From: Bacillota bacterium
GTDB lineage: Bacteria; Bacillota; Clostridia; Acetivibrionales; DTU013
Assembly: GCA_023409735.1 (NCBI GenBank)
Contig: JAEYRB010000063.1
Span: 1 to 64,000 of the forward strand
Direction: 5' to 3'
Length of the DNA stretch: 64,000 nt
Numbering within the stretch: position 1 is the stretch's first letter; each line of letters begins with the position of its first letter. The notes under the pieces were generated by a model. It made no database searches. It saw only the letters and a program-made list of their open reading frames with translations, and was not told where the DNA came from. The translations under genes and the position numbers were made by a program. This document shows positions 52,951 through 61,428 of the stretch, one piece after another.

Positions 52951-53982
52951 TTGGATACTTTGAAATATAAGGAGTTTTTGCAGTCAAATCCAAAGGGGCA
53001 CTTTATGCAGTCTCCGCAATGGGCTAAGGTCAAATCCTTCTGGAAAAACGAAGTAGTTACAGTTGAAGATGAAAATGGAAAAATAAAGGGCTCTATGAGC
53101 CTTTTAATAAGGAAGGTGCCGGGCCTGCCGTTTACAATGATGTACTCGCCGCGAGGACCTGTATGTGACTCTCATGATGAGGATACCATGAGGAAGCTTC
53201 TTGAGAAGTGTAGGTTACTGGCAAAAAAGAACAGAAGCTACGCATTAAAGATGGACCCCGATATAGAGGTAGAGGACAAGGAGTTTGAAGCTATAGCTCT
53301 TAGGCTGGGCTTCAAGGTAAGCAGGGGACTGAAGAATTATGAGGGAATACAACCTAGGTTTGTTTTCAGACTCGATCTGAGAGGTAAGTCAGAGGAGCAG
53401 CTGATGGCCGATTTTCATCAAAAGGTGCGCTATAATATAAGACTTGCAGAAAGAAAAGGTGTTACCGTAAAGGTAGGTACAAGGGAGGATGTAGGTGTTT
53501 TCTACAAAATGATTGTAGAAACCGGTATCCGTGATAATTTTGTTGTCAGAAGTAAGGAATACTACGAGAAGGTATTTGATTGCTTTTCACCCGACCATAT
53601 AAGAGTGTTTATTGCTTATTATGAGAATGAGCCTATAGCAGGCACTATAGCAATACTTTACGGCAACAAATGCTGGTATCTGTATGGAGCCAGTATAAAT
53701 GAGCATAGAAACCTTATGCCCAATTATCTGCTTCAGTGGAATATGATCAAACATGCTTTGGAGTCAGGTTGTGACATTTATGATTTCAGAGGAGTACCCG
53801 GCAATATTGATGAAAGTAATCCAATGTACGGACTTTACAAATTTAAGGTAGGGTTTAAGGGTAAGTTCACAGAATTTATCGGCATGCTGGATTATGTTTT
53901 CAATCCTGTTGTCTACTTCATTGTGGAGAAGGGAATACAAGCCTTCAGAGATGTAAGAAGAAAGATATATAAGAGAAAGTGA
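52951..53982 (+). CDS. FemAB-family peptidoglycan bridge aminoacyltransferase
   Basis: About 343 residues with the paired GNAT-like folds of FemABX proteins, which use aminoacyl-tRNA to extend the peptidoglycan stem peptide. Landmarks are FMQSPQWAKVKSFWK, MYSPRGPVCD, HQKVRYNIRLAERKGV and the C-terminal YDFRGVPGN with YGLYKFKVGFKGKFTEFIG, a typical family ending. No coiled-coil seryl-tRNA-like arm is seen, as in FemX-type members. TTG 52951 is best placed after GAGGTGG; GTG 52939 is in frame. It lies between the D-Asp-ligase-like gene and the flippase. Confidence 0.85.
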   Translation: MDTLKYKEFLQSNPKGHFMQSPQWAKVKSFWKNEVVTVEDENGKIKGSMSLLIRKVPGLPFTMMYSPRGPVCDSHDEDTMRKLLEKCRLLAKKNRSYALKMDPDIEVEDKEFEAIALRLGFKVSRGLKNYEGIQPRFVFRLDLRGKSEEQLMADFHQKVRYNIRLAERKGVTVKVGTREDVGVFYKMIVETGIRDNFVVRSKEYYEKVFDCFSPDHIRVFIAYYENEPIAGTIAILYGNKCWYLYGASINEHRNLMPNYLLQWNMIKHALESGCDIYDFRGVPGNIDESNPMYGLYKFKVGFKGKFTEFIGMLDYVFNPVVYFIVEKGIQAFRDVRRKIYKRK

Positions 53983-54014
53983 GTCTGCTTGAGTTGATAT
54001 GATAGTTACTTTAG

Positions 54015-54292
54015 TAATCTAGGTAAGTCAAGAGTAATTAAGGAAGCGAGGGTTAACCAAACATGCTAATGCGATTATTGTAAGTTTGGGTTAACCAAGC
54101 AGACTAAGATTAATTGAGTAAGCTAAGGATGGACAAGAAAGCCAAGGCTAATTAAGTAAAGCTAAGGTTAGCCAACCAAATCAGGATTAATAAGGCAAGC
54201 TAAGGTTAACCAAACAGACGAAGACTAATTAAGTAAGCTAAGAGTAGTCAGGTAAGTCAATAGTAAGTGAGAAGTTAAGAGTAATTAGTAAG
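54015..54292. repeat. Degenerate 38-bp tandem array
   Basis: Between femAB and murJ lies a run of imperfect units. The clearest are 54109-54147, 54148-54185, 54186-54223 and 54224-54263, each with the pattern ATTAATtaAGtAAGCTAAGG followed by a ttAaCCAAaCAGACgaAG-like half. The phrase GGTTAACCAA occurs three times. Units drift in sequence and length (38-40 bp). Plus-strand T content is low. It is not coding and no identical spacer-repeat structure is seen. Confidence 0.65.
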
Positions 54293-54315
54293 TGCTACAA
54301 ATCGGAGTTTAAAAT

Positions 54316-56037
54316 ATGAATGCAGTAGCCAGAGAAGTAAAATTAGATAGTCAGTCAAGCACAAAGGGCTTCACAATTTTAAGTGCTGCCAGTATAATAA
54401 ATAAATTGCTGGGTGTGTTGTATGTACCTATCCTGACCCTTATCCTCGGCAATCTTGGAAATGCATTTTATAATGCGGGCTATACAATCTATCAATTGGT
54501 TTTCATGGTAACTAATGCAGGAATACCTGTTGCCATATCAAAACTGATATCTGAGCAGATGGCATCTGAACGTCATGATGCTGCGTATAGGACACTTAAA
54601 ATTTCCTCTGTGCTTTTGATCTCAATAGGAACTGTTACAAGTATACTGACAGCGGTATTTGCAAGGCAGCTGTCAGCTCTTGTAGGATGGCCCGAATCCT
54701 TCCTAACTATTCTGGCACTGTCGCCCACTATGCTCTTTACAGCCATCTCCTGCACGTTCAGAGGATATTTTCAGGGACGGTCAAATATGGTACCGACAAG
54801 CATATCTCAGATCATTGAGCAGGCTGTAAATACAACTCTTACCATAGCCTTTGCATGGTTTATGTATAGATATGGCAAAAACGCTGCGCTGGCTCAAGGA
54901 ATTACTGATGAAAGTGCAATAAATGTGGAGGCTGTCAAGTATGCGGCAGCAGGAGGAACGGTAGGAACGTCTCTGGGTGCCCTTGCAAGTGCACTGTATC
55001 TTTGCAGGACATACTTTAAAAACAAGGCTGCTATACTCATTGAGCTTGCGCAATCAGTAAAGGGCGATAGAATTAAGTATACAACTAAAAACATTGTTAA
55101 AAAGATATTTCAATATTCTATTCCGATCACCTTGGGTTCTGTGGCTATTTATACAGCAAACCTTATCGATCTGAGCTTTACGAAAACAAGGCTCATAGCA
55201 AGCGGCTTCAGTATAAATGAAGCAAGTGAGTTGTATGGAATTTTTTCAACTCAGTATCTTAAGGTTTTATTTATACCCGTCACTATTGCCACAGCACTTG
55301 CGACTACGATTCTCCCGTCTATTTCTGCAGCTGCTGCGAGAAATGATAAAATACAGCTGCGCCGAAGGATCACAAAAAGTATAAAAACAATACTTATGAT
55401 ATCCATACCCGGAGCGGTAGGCATGGCTGTTATGGCAAAGCCAATTGTCAATATATTATTCCCTACGGCTCCTGATGGCTGGGATCTGCTTATGATGGGC
55501 TCATGGACACTTGTTCTGATATCTGTGGTCTCAATACAGACAGCGATACTGCAGGGACTGGGAAAGACCTACATACCAACGGTACACCTCGTTATAGGCC
55601 TGGCATTGAAGCTTTTCACCAACTATAACCTGATTTCAATCAAGCAGGTCAATATAAAGGGTGCTTTGATCGGCAGTGCTGTATGTTATATTTTTGCGTG
55701 CATTATGAATTATCGTTCAATAAAGAAATACGCAGGTATAAAACTCAATATGAAGCAGCTTTTTAACAGGCCGCTTAGTGTATCGATCATTATGGGTTTA
55801 GTGGTCATGTTGGTCTACAATGGATTGGAGTTAATTTTCGAAGTAATTGTAAAGAGCGTCTTTTTCAGAAGTATAATTTGTGGAGGAATCTCAATCTGCA
55901 TAGGAGCATTTGTATACTATCTTCTTATGATCGTGGCAAAGGGTATCAATGCAGATGATATAAGGGGTCTGCCTATGGGTGGCAGGATTCTGGCGTTTAC
56001 CAAAAAAGTACCGTACATGGAGAAATTTCTATCTTAG
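54316..56037 (+). CDS. MurJ/SpoVB-family lipid-linked precursor flippase
   Basis: A 573-residue polytopic membrane protein with about 14 hydrophobic segments, of the MVF/polysaccharide-biosynthesis flippase family (YtgP/MurJ and SpoVB of bacilli). Characteristic N-terminus: SAASIINKLLGVLYVPILT, with AGIPVAISKLISEQ in the third segment and FRGYFQGRSNMVPTSISQII after it. It moves lipid II or a similar lipid-linked glycan across the membrane. The position after FemAB, which finishes the stem peptide, fits. The start at ATG 54316 is 8 bases after CGGAG. MurJ and SpoVB roles cannot be separated by eye. Confidence 0.85.
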   Translation: MNAVAREVKLDSQSSTKGFTILSAASIINKLLGVLYVPILTLILGNLGNAFYNAGYTIYQLVFMVTNAGIPVAISKLISEQMASERHDAAYRTLKISSVLLISIGTVTSILTAVFARQLSALVGWPESFLTILALSPTMLFTAISCTFRGYFQGRSNMVPTSISQIIEQAVNTTLTIAFAWFMYRYGKNAALAQGITDESAINVEAVKYAAAGGTVGTSLGALASALYLCRTYFKNKAAILIELAQSVKGDRIKYTTKNIVKKIFQYSIPITLGSVAIYTANLIDLSFTKTRLIASGFSINEASELYGIFSTQYLKVLFIPVTIATALATTILPSISAAAARNDKIQLRRRITKSIKTILMISIPGAVGMAVMAKPIVNILFPTAPDGWDLLMMGSWTLVLISVVSIQTAILQGLGKTYIPTVHLVIGLALKLFTNYNLISIKQVNIKGALIGSAVCYIFACIMNYRSIKKYAGIKLNMKQLFNRPLSVSIIMGLVVMLVYNGLELIFEVIVKSVFFRSIICGGISICIGAFVYYLLMIVAKGINADDIRGLPMGGRILAFTKKVPYMEKFLS

Positions 56038-56050
56038 ATCTGGTGACTGC

Positions 56051-57388
56051 TTATCGTTTATTAAATCTCTTTTTCATCCTTCTTCTTGAGGCCCCTTTTA
56101 GAATCATTCTTAGAATAACCAGTCCTGATAAGGTAAGAAGTATTCCCAGAAGAGTGTATGAATAAGTCGACTCCTCCTTTTCACCTGTTGCTGCAGCTTT
56201 ATCACTTGATTCCTCCTGTAATGCCGTAATGCTTTTGGCTGCAACAAGGTTTACCTTTCCAAGAGTTACTCCACTGCTGTTTATATATTCGATTTCACCA
56301 ATAACCTGGCCTTTAGTGATAGGGGCTTCAACTGACTCAGGAACATTGAGCTTGTTAGTAATAGTGCCTTCTCCGCCGTCTATAGGGCATGCGCAGCTAA
56401 AGTCTTTTTCTGTCAGAAGCTCAAGTATGGTACTTCCATCACCTGCGTTTTTTACCGGAACATCGGTAACAGACGAGCCTGCTTCAGAAACCTTTTTATG
56501 AGAAAAATTTTCGAAACCATATTTTAATAGATTCTTTGAGTAGTTGTATATTTTGTTTGGCTGAGTTACATGAAGTACAACAGCTATCAACTCCATGCCG
56601 TCCTCACCTACAGCGCCTGTTACAAGATTGTTGCCGGCAAGAGCAGTGTAGCCTGTCTTGATACCGTTGACAGTAAATTTATGTTCTGCGCCGTCAAGCA
56701 TATATGGGTAGGTGTTGTCGTACCAGAGAAACTGGTTACTATTCCTGAGGATACCCCAATCATCGTGCTTGTTTGTTACAGGCATGTCCTTATAATATTC
56801 CTTTGATACGATTTCCCTGAACTTCGGTATAGTCATAGCATGACGAGCTATCAATGCTAAGTCCCTCGCGGTTGATAGGTGAGTGGCGTCCTCCTTTGCA
56901 GTATCTTTTCCGCTGGGATTGATAAATTTGGTGTTGACAGCACCAAGCTCGGCAGCTCTTTTGTTCATCATTTCCATAAATTCGGCGCGTGACTGAGCGA
57001 CATTCTCTGCTATAATATTTGCACATTCATTAGCTGACTTTATAAGAAGAACATTAAGCATATTCTCCAGAGTGAGGCCCTCTTCTCCTGCCATAATGCC
57101 AATATTCATGCCGCCTCTTCCTATATCGTTCACTGCATTGCTGGATACGGTCATCTTCTGGCTAAGATCTCCGTTTTCAAGAGCAACTATTGCAGTCATT
57201 ATTTTTGTTACACTGGCAGGGTAAAGCTTATTGTCTGCGTCCTGCTCTGTAAGTACCTGGCCTGAAGCTGAATCAATAAGTATATATGAGATACCTTCGT
57301 CTTTGGGTATTTCAATAGCCCCTGAGACAGGGACGGTTAATATTATTGTAAGAATGATTGCTAGAATTATTATAATGACTTTTTTCAT
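56051..57388 (-). CDS. D-alanyl-D-alanine carboxypeptidase (PBP5/DacF type)
   Basis: A 445-residue serine D,D-carboxypeptidase that trims the terminal D-Ala from peptidoglycan stems outside the membrane. Signal peptide MKKVIIIILAIILTIILTV. Active-site motifs: SVTK (Ser59-Lys62), SAN (118-120) and KTG (244-246). A C-terminal beta domain and a final membrane helix with a basic tail (RRRMKKRFNKR) act as anchor; the long C-terminal hydrophobic segment is a variation on the usual amphipathic helix. The start ATG 57388 follows GGAG by 5 bases; the frame opens 63 bases earlier. It is convergent with the flippase (14-base gap). Confidence 0.9.
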   Translation of the reverse strand: MKKVIIIILAIILTIILTVPVSGAIEIPKDEGISYILIDSASGQVLTEQDADNKLYPASVTKIMTAIVALENGDLSQKMTVSSNAVNDIGRGGMNIGIMAGEEGLTLENMLNVLLIKSANECANIIAENVAQSRAEFMEMMNKRAAELGAVNTKFINPSGKDTAKEDATHLSTARDLALIARHAMTIPKFREIVSKEYYKDMPVTNKHDDWGILRNSNQFLWYDNTYPYMLDGAEHKFTVNGIKTGYTALAGNNLVTGAVGEDGMELIAVVLHVTQPNKIYNYSKNLLKYGFENFSHKKVSEAGSSVTDVPVKNAGDGSTILELLTEKDFSCACPIDGGEGTITNKLNVPESVEAPITKGQVIGEIEYINSSGVTLGKVNLVAAKSITALQEESSDKAAATGEKEESTYSYTLLGILLTLSGLVILRMILKGASRRRMKKRFNKR

Positions 57389-57893
57389 ATGTTCTCCGTA
57401 AATAAATGTGAAACCACATATCTTTTGTATTTTATTTTTAAACAGCTTCAATGCTTTATATAGCAGATGCTTATTACACAGTGTTAGGCTAATGCAATCC
57501 TCGTAATAACCGTATTATAGCTGATATGCCCTGAGCTTGTCAGGATATATCAGCAAGCCTATCCGGTGGTTAAGCAAATGATATACTTTATAATTACCTT
57601 AGCTGATATCGTAAGCGCTTTAAATATATTTAGTATTGACATACATTACCGTAAAATTTCTACAGTTCAATTTTAGCATGTTAGCAAACCTTCATCAACT
57701 TGAAGGGTACAAGATTTTTTTGCCTGATTATGGATTATTGCAGCTTTTGGTCTATTTGCACGGGAAAATGATAAAAATTATATTAAATGAATATAACGTT
57801 TATGCCAACGCGTGCGTGTTCGGGAAAATTATAGTACAATGTATATGCGTTATATACATATTTTTTAACAAGCCTAGGAGGACATTTTTACAA
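57389..57893. other. Divergent region between carboxypeptidase and CapA-dipeptidase genes
   Basis: About 500 bases. An open frame continues upstream of 57894 to 57636, but it has no ribosome binding site and is compositionally like non-coding DNA. A hairpin at 57520-57554 pairs GCTGATAT and CCTGA with TCAGG and ATATCAGC. TTGACA occurs near 57635 without a good -10. Confidence 0.45.
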
Positions 57894-59618
57894 ATGAATT
57901 TTAAAGTTGTTATCAGAACACTTTTTTTAGTCTTAATATTGTCAACAACATTTTTGATCATATATGCAAATAGTTTAGATAATAAGTCTGAACCTAATAA
58001 TTCGCCGGTTGCACAGCCCGCTACATTGGAGAAAGCAGATCCGGGTGAAAAGGTAAGCACACAACAGGCTGAAACCACAACATCAGAAAGCACTGGTGAA
58101 GCAGAATACGTCAAGGAAAATGCTGTAATAACTATTAGTGCTTTGGGCGATGTAGCTCTGGGACAGGATTGGAGATTTAAACTGGCAGACTCATTTGACT
58201 ATGTATTTGAAAAGCAAAAGGGTGATTACGGTTATTTTTTCAAGAATGTAGTTGATATATTATCCAAGGACGACATAACCATAGCAAATCTTGAGACTTC
58301 ACTGTGTACACAGGAGCAAACAGCTGAGAAATATGACTATGGTAATAATTACTGGTTCAAGGGACGTCCTGAGTTTGCAAACATACTTATGGCCGGAAGT
58401 GTAGAAGTAGCTAATCTTGCAAATAATCACACCTATGATTATGGACAGGCGGGCTATGATGAGACAATAAGTGCACTCAAAGCTGCCGGTGTAGATTACT
58501 TTGGCTACTCAGATGTGCTTTATAAAGAAGTGAAAGACGTTAAAATAGGAATGGTGGGCTTTAATCAGTTGGGAAATTATGAGCAGGGACTTGATATGGA
58601 TGAATTTAAGCAGGAGGTCACAACAATGCTGAAGGAAGCACGCGGCAAATGTGATTTCCTGATAGCTAATTTTCACTGGGGAAAGGAATATAAGTATAAG
58701 CAGGATGAAATGCAAACTCAATTGGGTCATCTGGCTGTTGATTTAGGGGCAGATCTGGTTATAGGCAACCACCCGCATGTGCTTCAGCCCGTCGAGGTAT
58801 ATCAAGGCAGGTATATAATCTATAGTCTGGGTAATTTCTGTTTCGGAGGAAGAAAGCAGTTTGATGATTATGATACCGCAATATATCAGCAGGCCTATAC
58901 CTTTGATTCCGACAACGTTCTGCAGGCCGTAAGTGAACCGACAATCATTCCATGTTCTGTTTGCCCAGGGGTATATAATAATTACCAGCCGTCGTTAGCA
59001 ACAGGAGAGCAAGCCGCCAGAGTATACAAAAAGCTTGATCTCCCGGCACCGGAAAAAGTGCCTTCTGAGCTTGTTGCTACCGATATGGTGAGAGTAGACA
59101 AATATATAGACAACATATTGGTGGAATTAAGGTATGCCGGATCGAATAATGTATTTGAAAAACCTGTATACGAATCAAATACCTGTTACCTGCGAAAAGG
59201 GACAGCCGACAAGCTTTCAAAAGCAAATGAGGTACTGCGCAAGCAGGGTTATATGATAAAGGTATGGGACGGCTACAGAGCATTGAAATATCAGAAGTAT
59301 ATGCATGAAAATGCACCTGTGAAGGCTGTTTTTCTGGACCCGGCAAAGGGCTATTCAAATCATACCAGAGGTGCGGCTGTTGACTGTACGCTTGTAACAC
59401 TTGACGGCAAGGAGCTTGACATGCCCAGTGATTTTGATGATGGGACGGCTCTGGCATACCGAACCTATGATAAGTGCACTGAGGAACAGAAGAAGAACGC
59501 TTTGATTCTTCAGAATGCCATGAAGGATGCAGGCTTTATTCCAATAAATAATGAGTGGTGGCATTTTGATGATACAGAATACAAGAGTTACGAGCCTTTA
59601 AAAGAATTTCAGGGATGA
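57894..59618 (+). CDS. CapA-like phosphoesterase fused to VanX-type D-Ala-D-Ala dipeptidase
   Basis: 574 residues. An N-terminal signal anchor (about 5-27) and a Ser/Thr-rich linker precede two domains. The CapA/PGA-cap metallophosphoesterase-like domain (about 78-360) has ITISALGDVALG, NLETSLC, NLANNHTYDYG, ANFHWGKEY and GNHPHVLQPVE. The VanX-type M15D dipeptidase domain (about 395-570) has Arg462 in WDGYRALKYQ, His490 and Asp497 in SNHTRGAAVDCTL, and Glu554/His557 in NEWWHF. All zinc and catalytic positions look intact. It is expected to act outside the membrane. ATG 57894 is preferred; AGGAGG lies 12 bases upstream, a long spacing. The atypical murE follows 26 bases later. Confidence 0.87.
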   Translation: MNFKVVIRTLFLVLILSTTFLIIYANSLDNKSEPNNSPVAQPATLEKADPGEKVSTQQAETTTSESTGEAEYVKENAVITISALGDVALGQDWRFKLADSFDYVFEKQKGDYGYFFKNVVDILSKDDITIANLETSLCTQEQTAEKYDYGNNYWFKGRPEFANILMAGSVEVANLANNHTYDYGQAGYDETISALKAAGVDYFGYSDVLYKEVKDVKIGMVGFNQLGNYEQGLDMDEFKQEVTTMLKEARGKCDFLIANFHWGKEYKYKQDEMQTQLGHLAVDLGADLVIGNHPHVLQPVEVYQGRYIIYSLGNFCFGGRKQFDDYDTAIYQQAYTFDSDNVLQAVSEPTIIPCSVCPGVYNNYQPSLATGEQAARVYKKLDLPAPEKVPSELVATDMVRVDKYIDNILVELRYAGSNNVFEKPVYESNTCYLRKGTADKLSKANEVLRKQGYMIKVWDGYRALKYQKYMHENAPVKAVFLDPAKGYSNHTRGAAVDCTLVTLDGKELDMPSDFDDGTALAYRTYDKCTEEQKKNALILQNAMKDAGFIPINNEWWHFDDTEYKSYEPLKEFQG

Positions 59619-59644
59619 AGTGAAAGAAGAGGGAAATAGATAAG

Positions 59645-61159
59645 ATGGAGAGATACGGTTTAGAAGAATACATAGAGCAGCTTCGGGAAAAGAACCTCCT
59701 TATGGAGCATAGCTGTACAATGGAAACAGGCATAAAGGAAATATTGAATGTTTCATATGATTCAAACAAGGTGACCAGAAATACATTGTTTGTATGTAAA
59801 GGTGCAGGGTTTAAGGAAGCATATCTGGCAGATGCCGCAGCGAAGGGAGCAATTGCCTATATAAGCGAAACACGCTATAACAGTGAAATACCCTGTATAA
59901 TTGTTAATGACGTTAAAAAGGCGTTATCTCTTGCTGCATGCATTTTCTATAATAATCCCCTGCAAAAGCTTAAGCTCATAGGGATTACCGGTACAAAGGG
60001 AAAGTCCACCACAGCGTATTACGTCAAGTATATACTTGACGAATATATGAGAGAACAGGGAAAAGCTGAGGCCGGGATAATATCATCTATTGATACTATC
60101 GACGGAGTGACCAAGGAAGAGTCGCATCTCACAACACCTGAATCCCTTGAGCTATGGATGCACTTCAGCAATGCGGTAAACAGCGGAATGGAGTATATGA
60201 TAATGGAGGCCTCGAGTCAGGCACTTAAATACGGCAGGCTTCACGGAATACTGTTTGATGCTGGTGTATTCCTTAATATCTCAGAGGATCACATAAGCCC
60301 TATAGAGCACAGTGATATGGAGGATTATTTATCGGCCAAGCTTACCATGTTCAGCCATTGCAGAACTGCATGCGTTAATATGGATTCGGACTATCTGCCG
60401 AGAATTCTGGCATCTGCTAAAAATGCCGAAAGGCTTGTTACCTTCGGGACTATGAATGAAAATACTGATATATACGGCTGCAATATTGGAAAGAGCGGCT
60501 TTGATACTGTTTTCAACGTGCGCTGCGATAGATTTGACCGTGAATTCGTACTGACTATGCCCGGACTTTTTAATGTAGAAAACGCCTTGGCTGCCATCGC
60601 TGTGGCAAATGTATTTAAAATACCCGAAACTCATATTTATACCGGACTTCGCAAGGCCAGATCCAGCGGAAGAATGGAAACATACGCAAACGCCAGCCAT
60701 GACAGGATTGTTATTGTTGATTATGCCCATAATAAGCTTAGCTTTAGTAAGCTTTACGAAGCGGTAAAAAGCGAGTTCCCGGGAAAGAGCATATACACTG
60801 TTTTTGGATGCCCCGGAGGAAAAGCATTTCTGAGAAGAAAAGATCTGGGATATCTTGCTGGAATTCACTCCGACAGGGTGTTTTTAACAGCTGAAGACCC
60901 GGGACCTGAAGCTGTAAGGGACATAAGTGAGGATATAGCACAATACGTCAGGCAGAACAACAGCAATTGTGAGATAATCGACGACAGAGGCGAGGCAATA
61001 AAAAGGTCGATACTTACATCCAAGCCTGACACTGTTATTCTTATAACCGGAAAAGGAAATGAGACGCGTCAGAAGATCGGCAAGGAATACATTCCGGTTC
61101 CGTCTGATGTTGAATACACGGTCAAATATCTAGAGGAGTTGGATAGAGCAAGCCTATAA
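59645..61159 (+). CDS. murE: MurE-type UDP-MurNAc peptide ligase, atypical
   Basis: 504 residues, a Mur ligase that adds the third amino acid to UDP-MurNAc-L-Ala-D-Glu. The ATP loop is GITGTKGKST (113-122). Other Mur features are the ESHLTTPES and MEASSQALKYGRL segments and IVDYAHNKLS. The substrate-reading loop differs: the DNPR motif of diaminopimelate ligases reads EDPGPE (417-422), and the usual GxGHE loop reads GKGNETRQ. So it is probably not a standard DAP ligase and may add another residue or be a paralogue. It is co-transcribed with the CapA-VanX fusion. The ribosome binding site (GGGAAAT) is somewhat distant from ATG 59645. Confidence 0.82.
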   Translation: MERYGLEEYIEQLREKNLLMEHSCTMETGIKEILNVSYDSNKVTRNTLFVCKGAGFKEAYLADAAAKGAIAYISETRYNSEIPCIIVNDVKKALSLAACIFYNNPLQKLKLIGITGTKGKSTTAYYVKYILDEYMREQGKAEAGIISSIDTIDGVTKEESHLTTPESLELWMHFSNAVNSGMEYMIMEASSQALKYGRLHGILFDAGVFLNISEDHISPIEHSDMEDYLSAKLTMFSHCRTACVNMDSDYLPRILASAKNAERLVTFGTMNENTDIYGCNIGKSGFDTVFNVRCDRFDREFVLTMPGLFNVENALAAIAVANVFKIPETHIYTGLRKARSSGRMETYANASHDRIVIVDYAHNKLSFSKLYEAVKSEFPGKSIYTVFGCPGGKAFLRRKDLGYLAGIHSDRVFLTAEDPGPEAVRDISEDIAQYVRQNNSNCEIIDDRGEAIKRSILTSKPDTVILITGKGNETRQKIGKEYIPVPSDVEYTVKYLEELDRASL

Positions 61160-61316
61160 TCGCAAATGATATATATTGACTCATGCAGGAAACAAGTAGT
61201 ATTATTAGCATATGCACATAATGAACTGCATAAGGTGCATGTATTTATAACACTCGGTTCGAGAAAATTTGGTTTGCAGATAAGTTTTTTAACTCGGGAT
61301 GTATGGGTGAGCAGAA

Positions 61317-61374
61317 AGTATGTTGAGTGCGACAACACTAATTACATATACAACATACAAGGAGCTTCAGCAGT
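61317..61374 (+). repeat. R3 dispersed structured repeat, copy b
   Basis: AGTATGTTGAGTGCGACAAC, then ACTAATTACA and CAACATACAAGGAGCTTCAG. The 8-bp outer stem GTATGTTG/CAACATAC is identical to copy a, while the inner loop differs (GTGCGACAACAC). It ends about 55 bases before the Mrp gene. The rest of 61160-61428 shows no other feature. Confidence 0.65.
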
Positions 61375-61428
61375 GTGTGTTATAAATGGATAGTCAAAAA
61401 AGCATTATATATAGAGAGGTGACACTAA

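Noticed and set aside
54015..54292. The 38-bp array as CRISPR
   Set aside because: Units are adjacent and degenerate with no constant repeat alternating with unique spacers, and no cas genes are present.
57636..57893. N-terminal extension of the CapA-dipeptidase protein
   Set aside because: The extension has no ribosome binding site, and the signal anchor begins just after ATG 57894.
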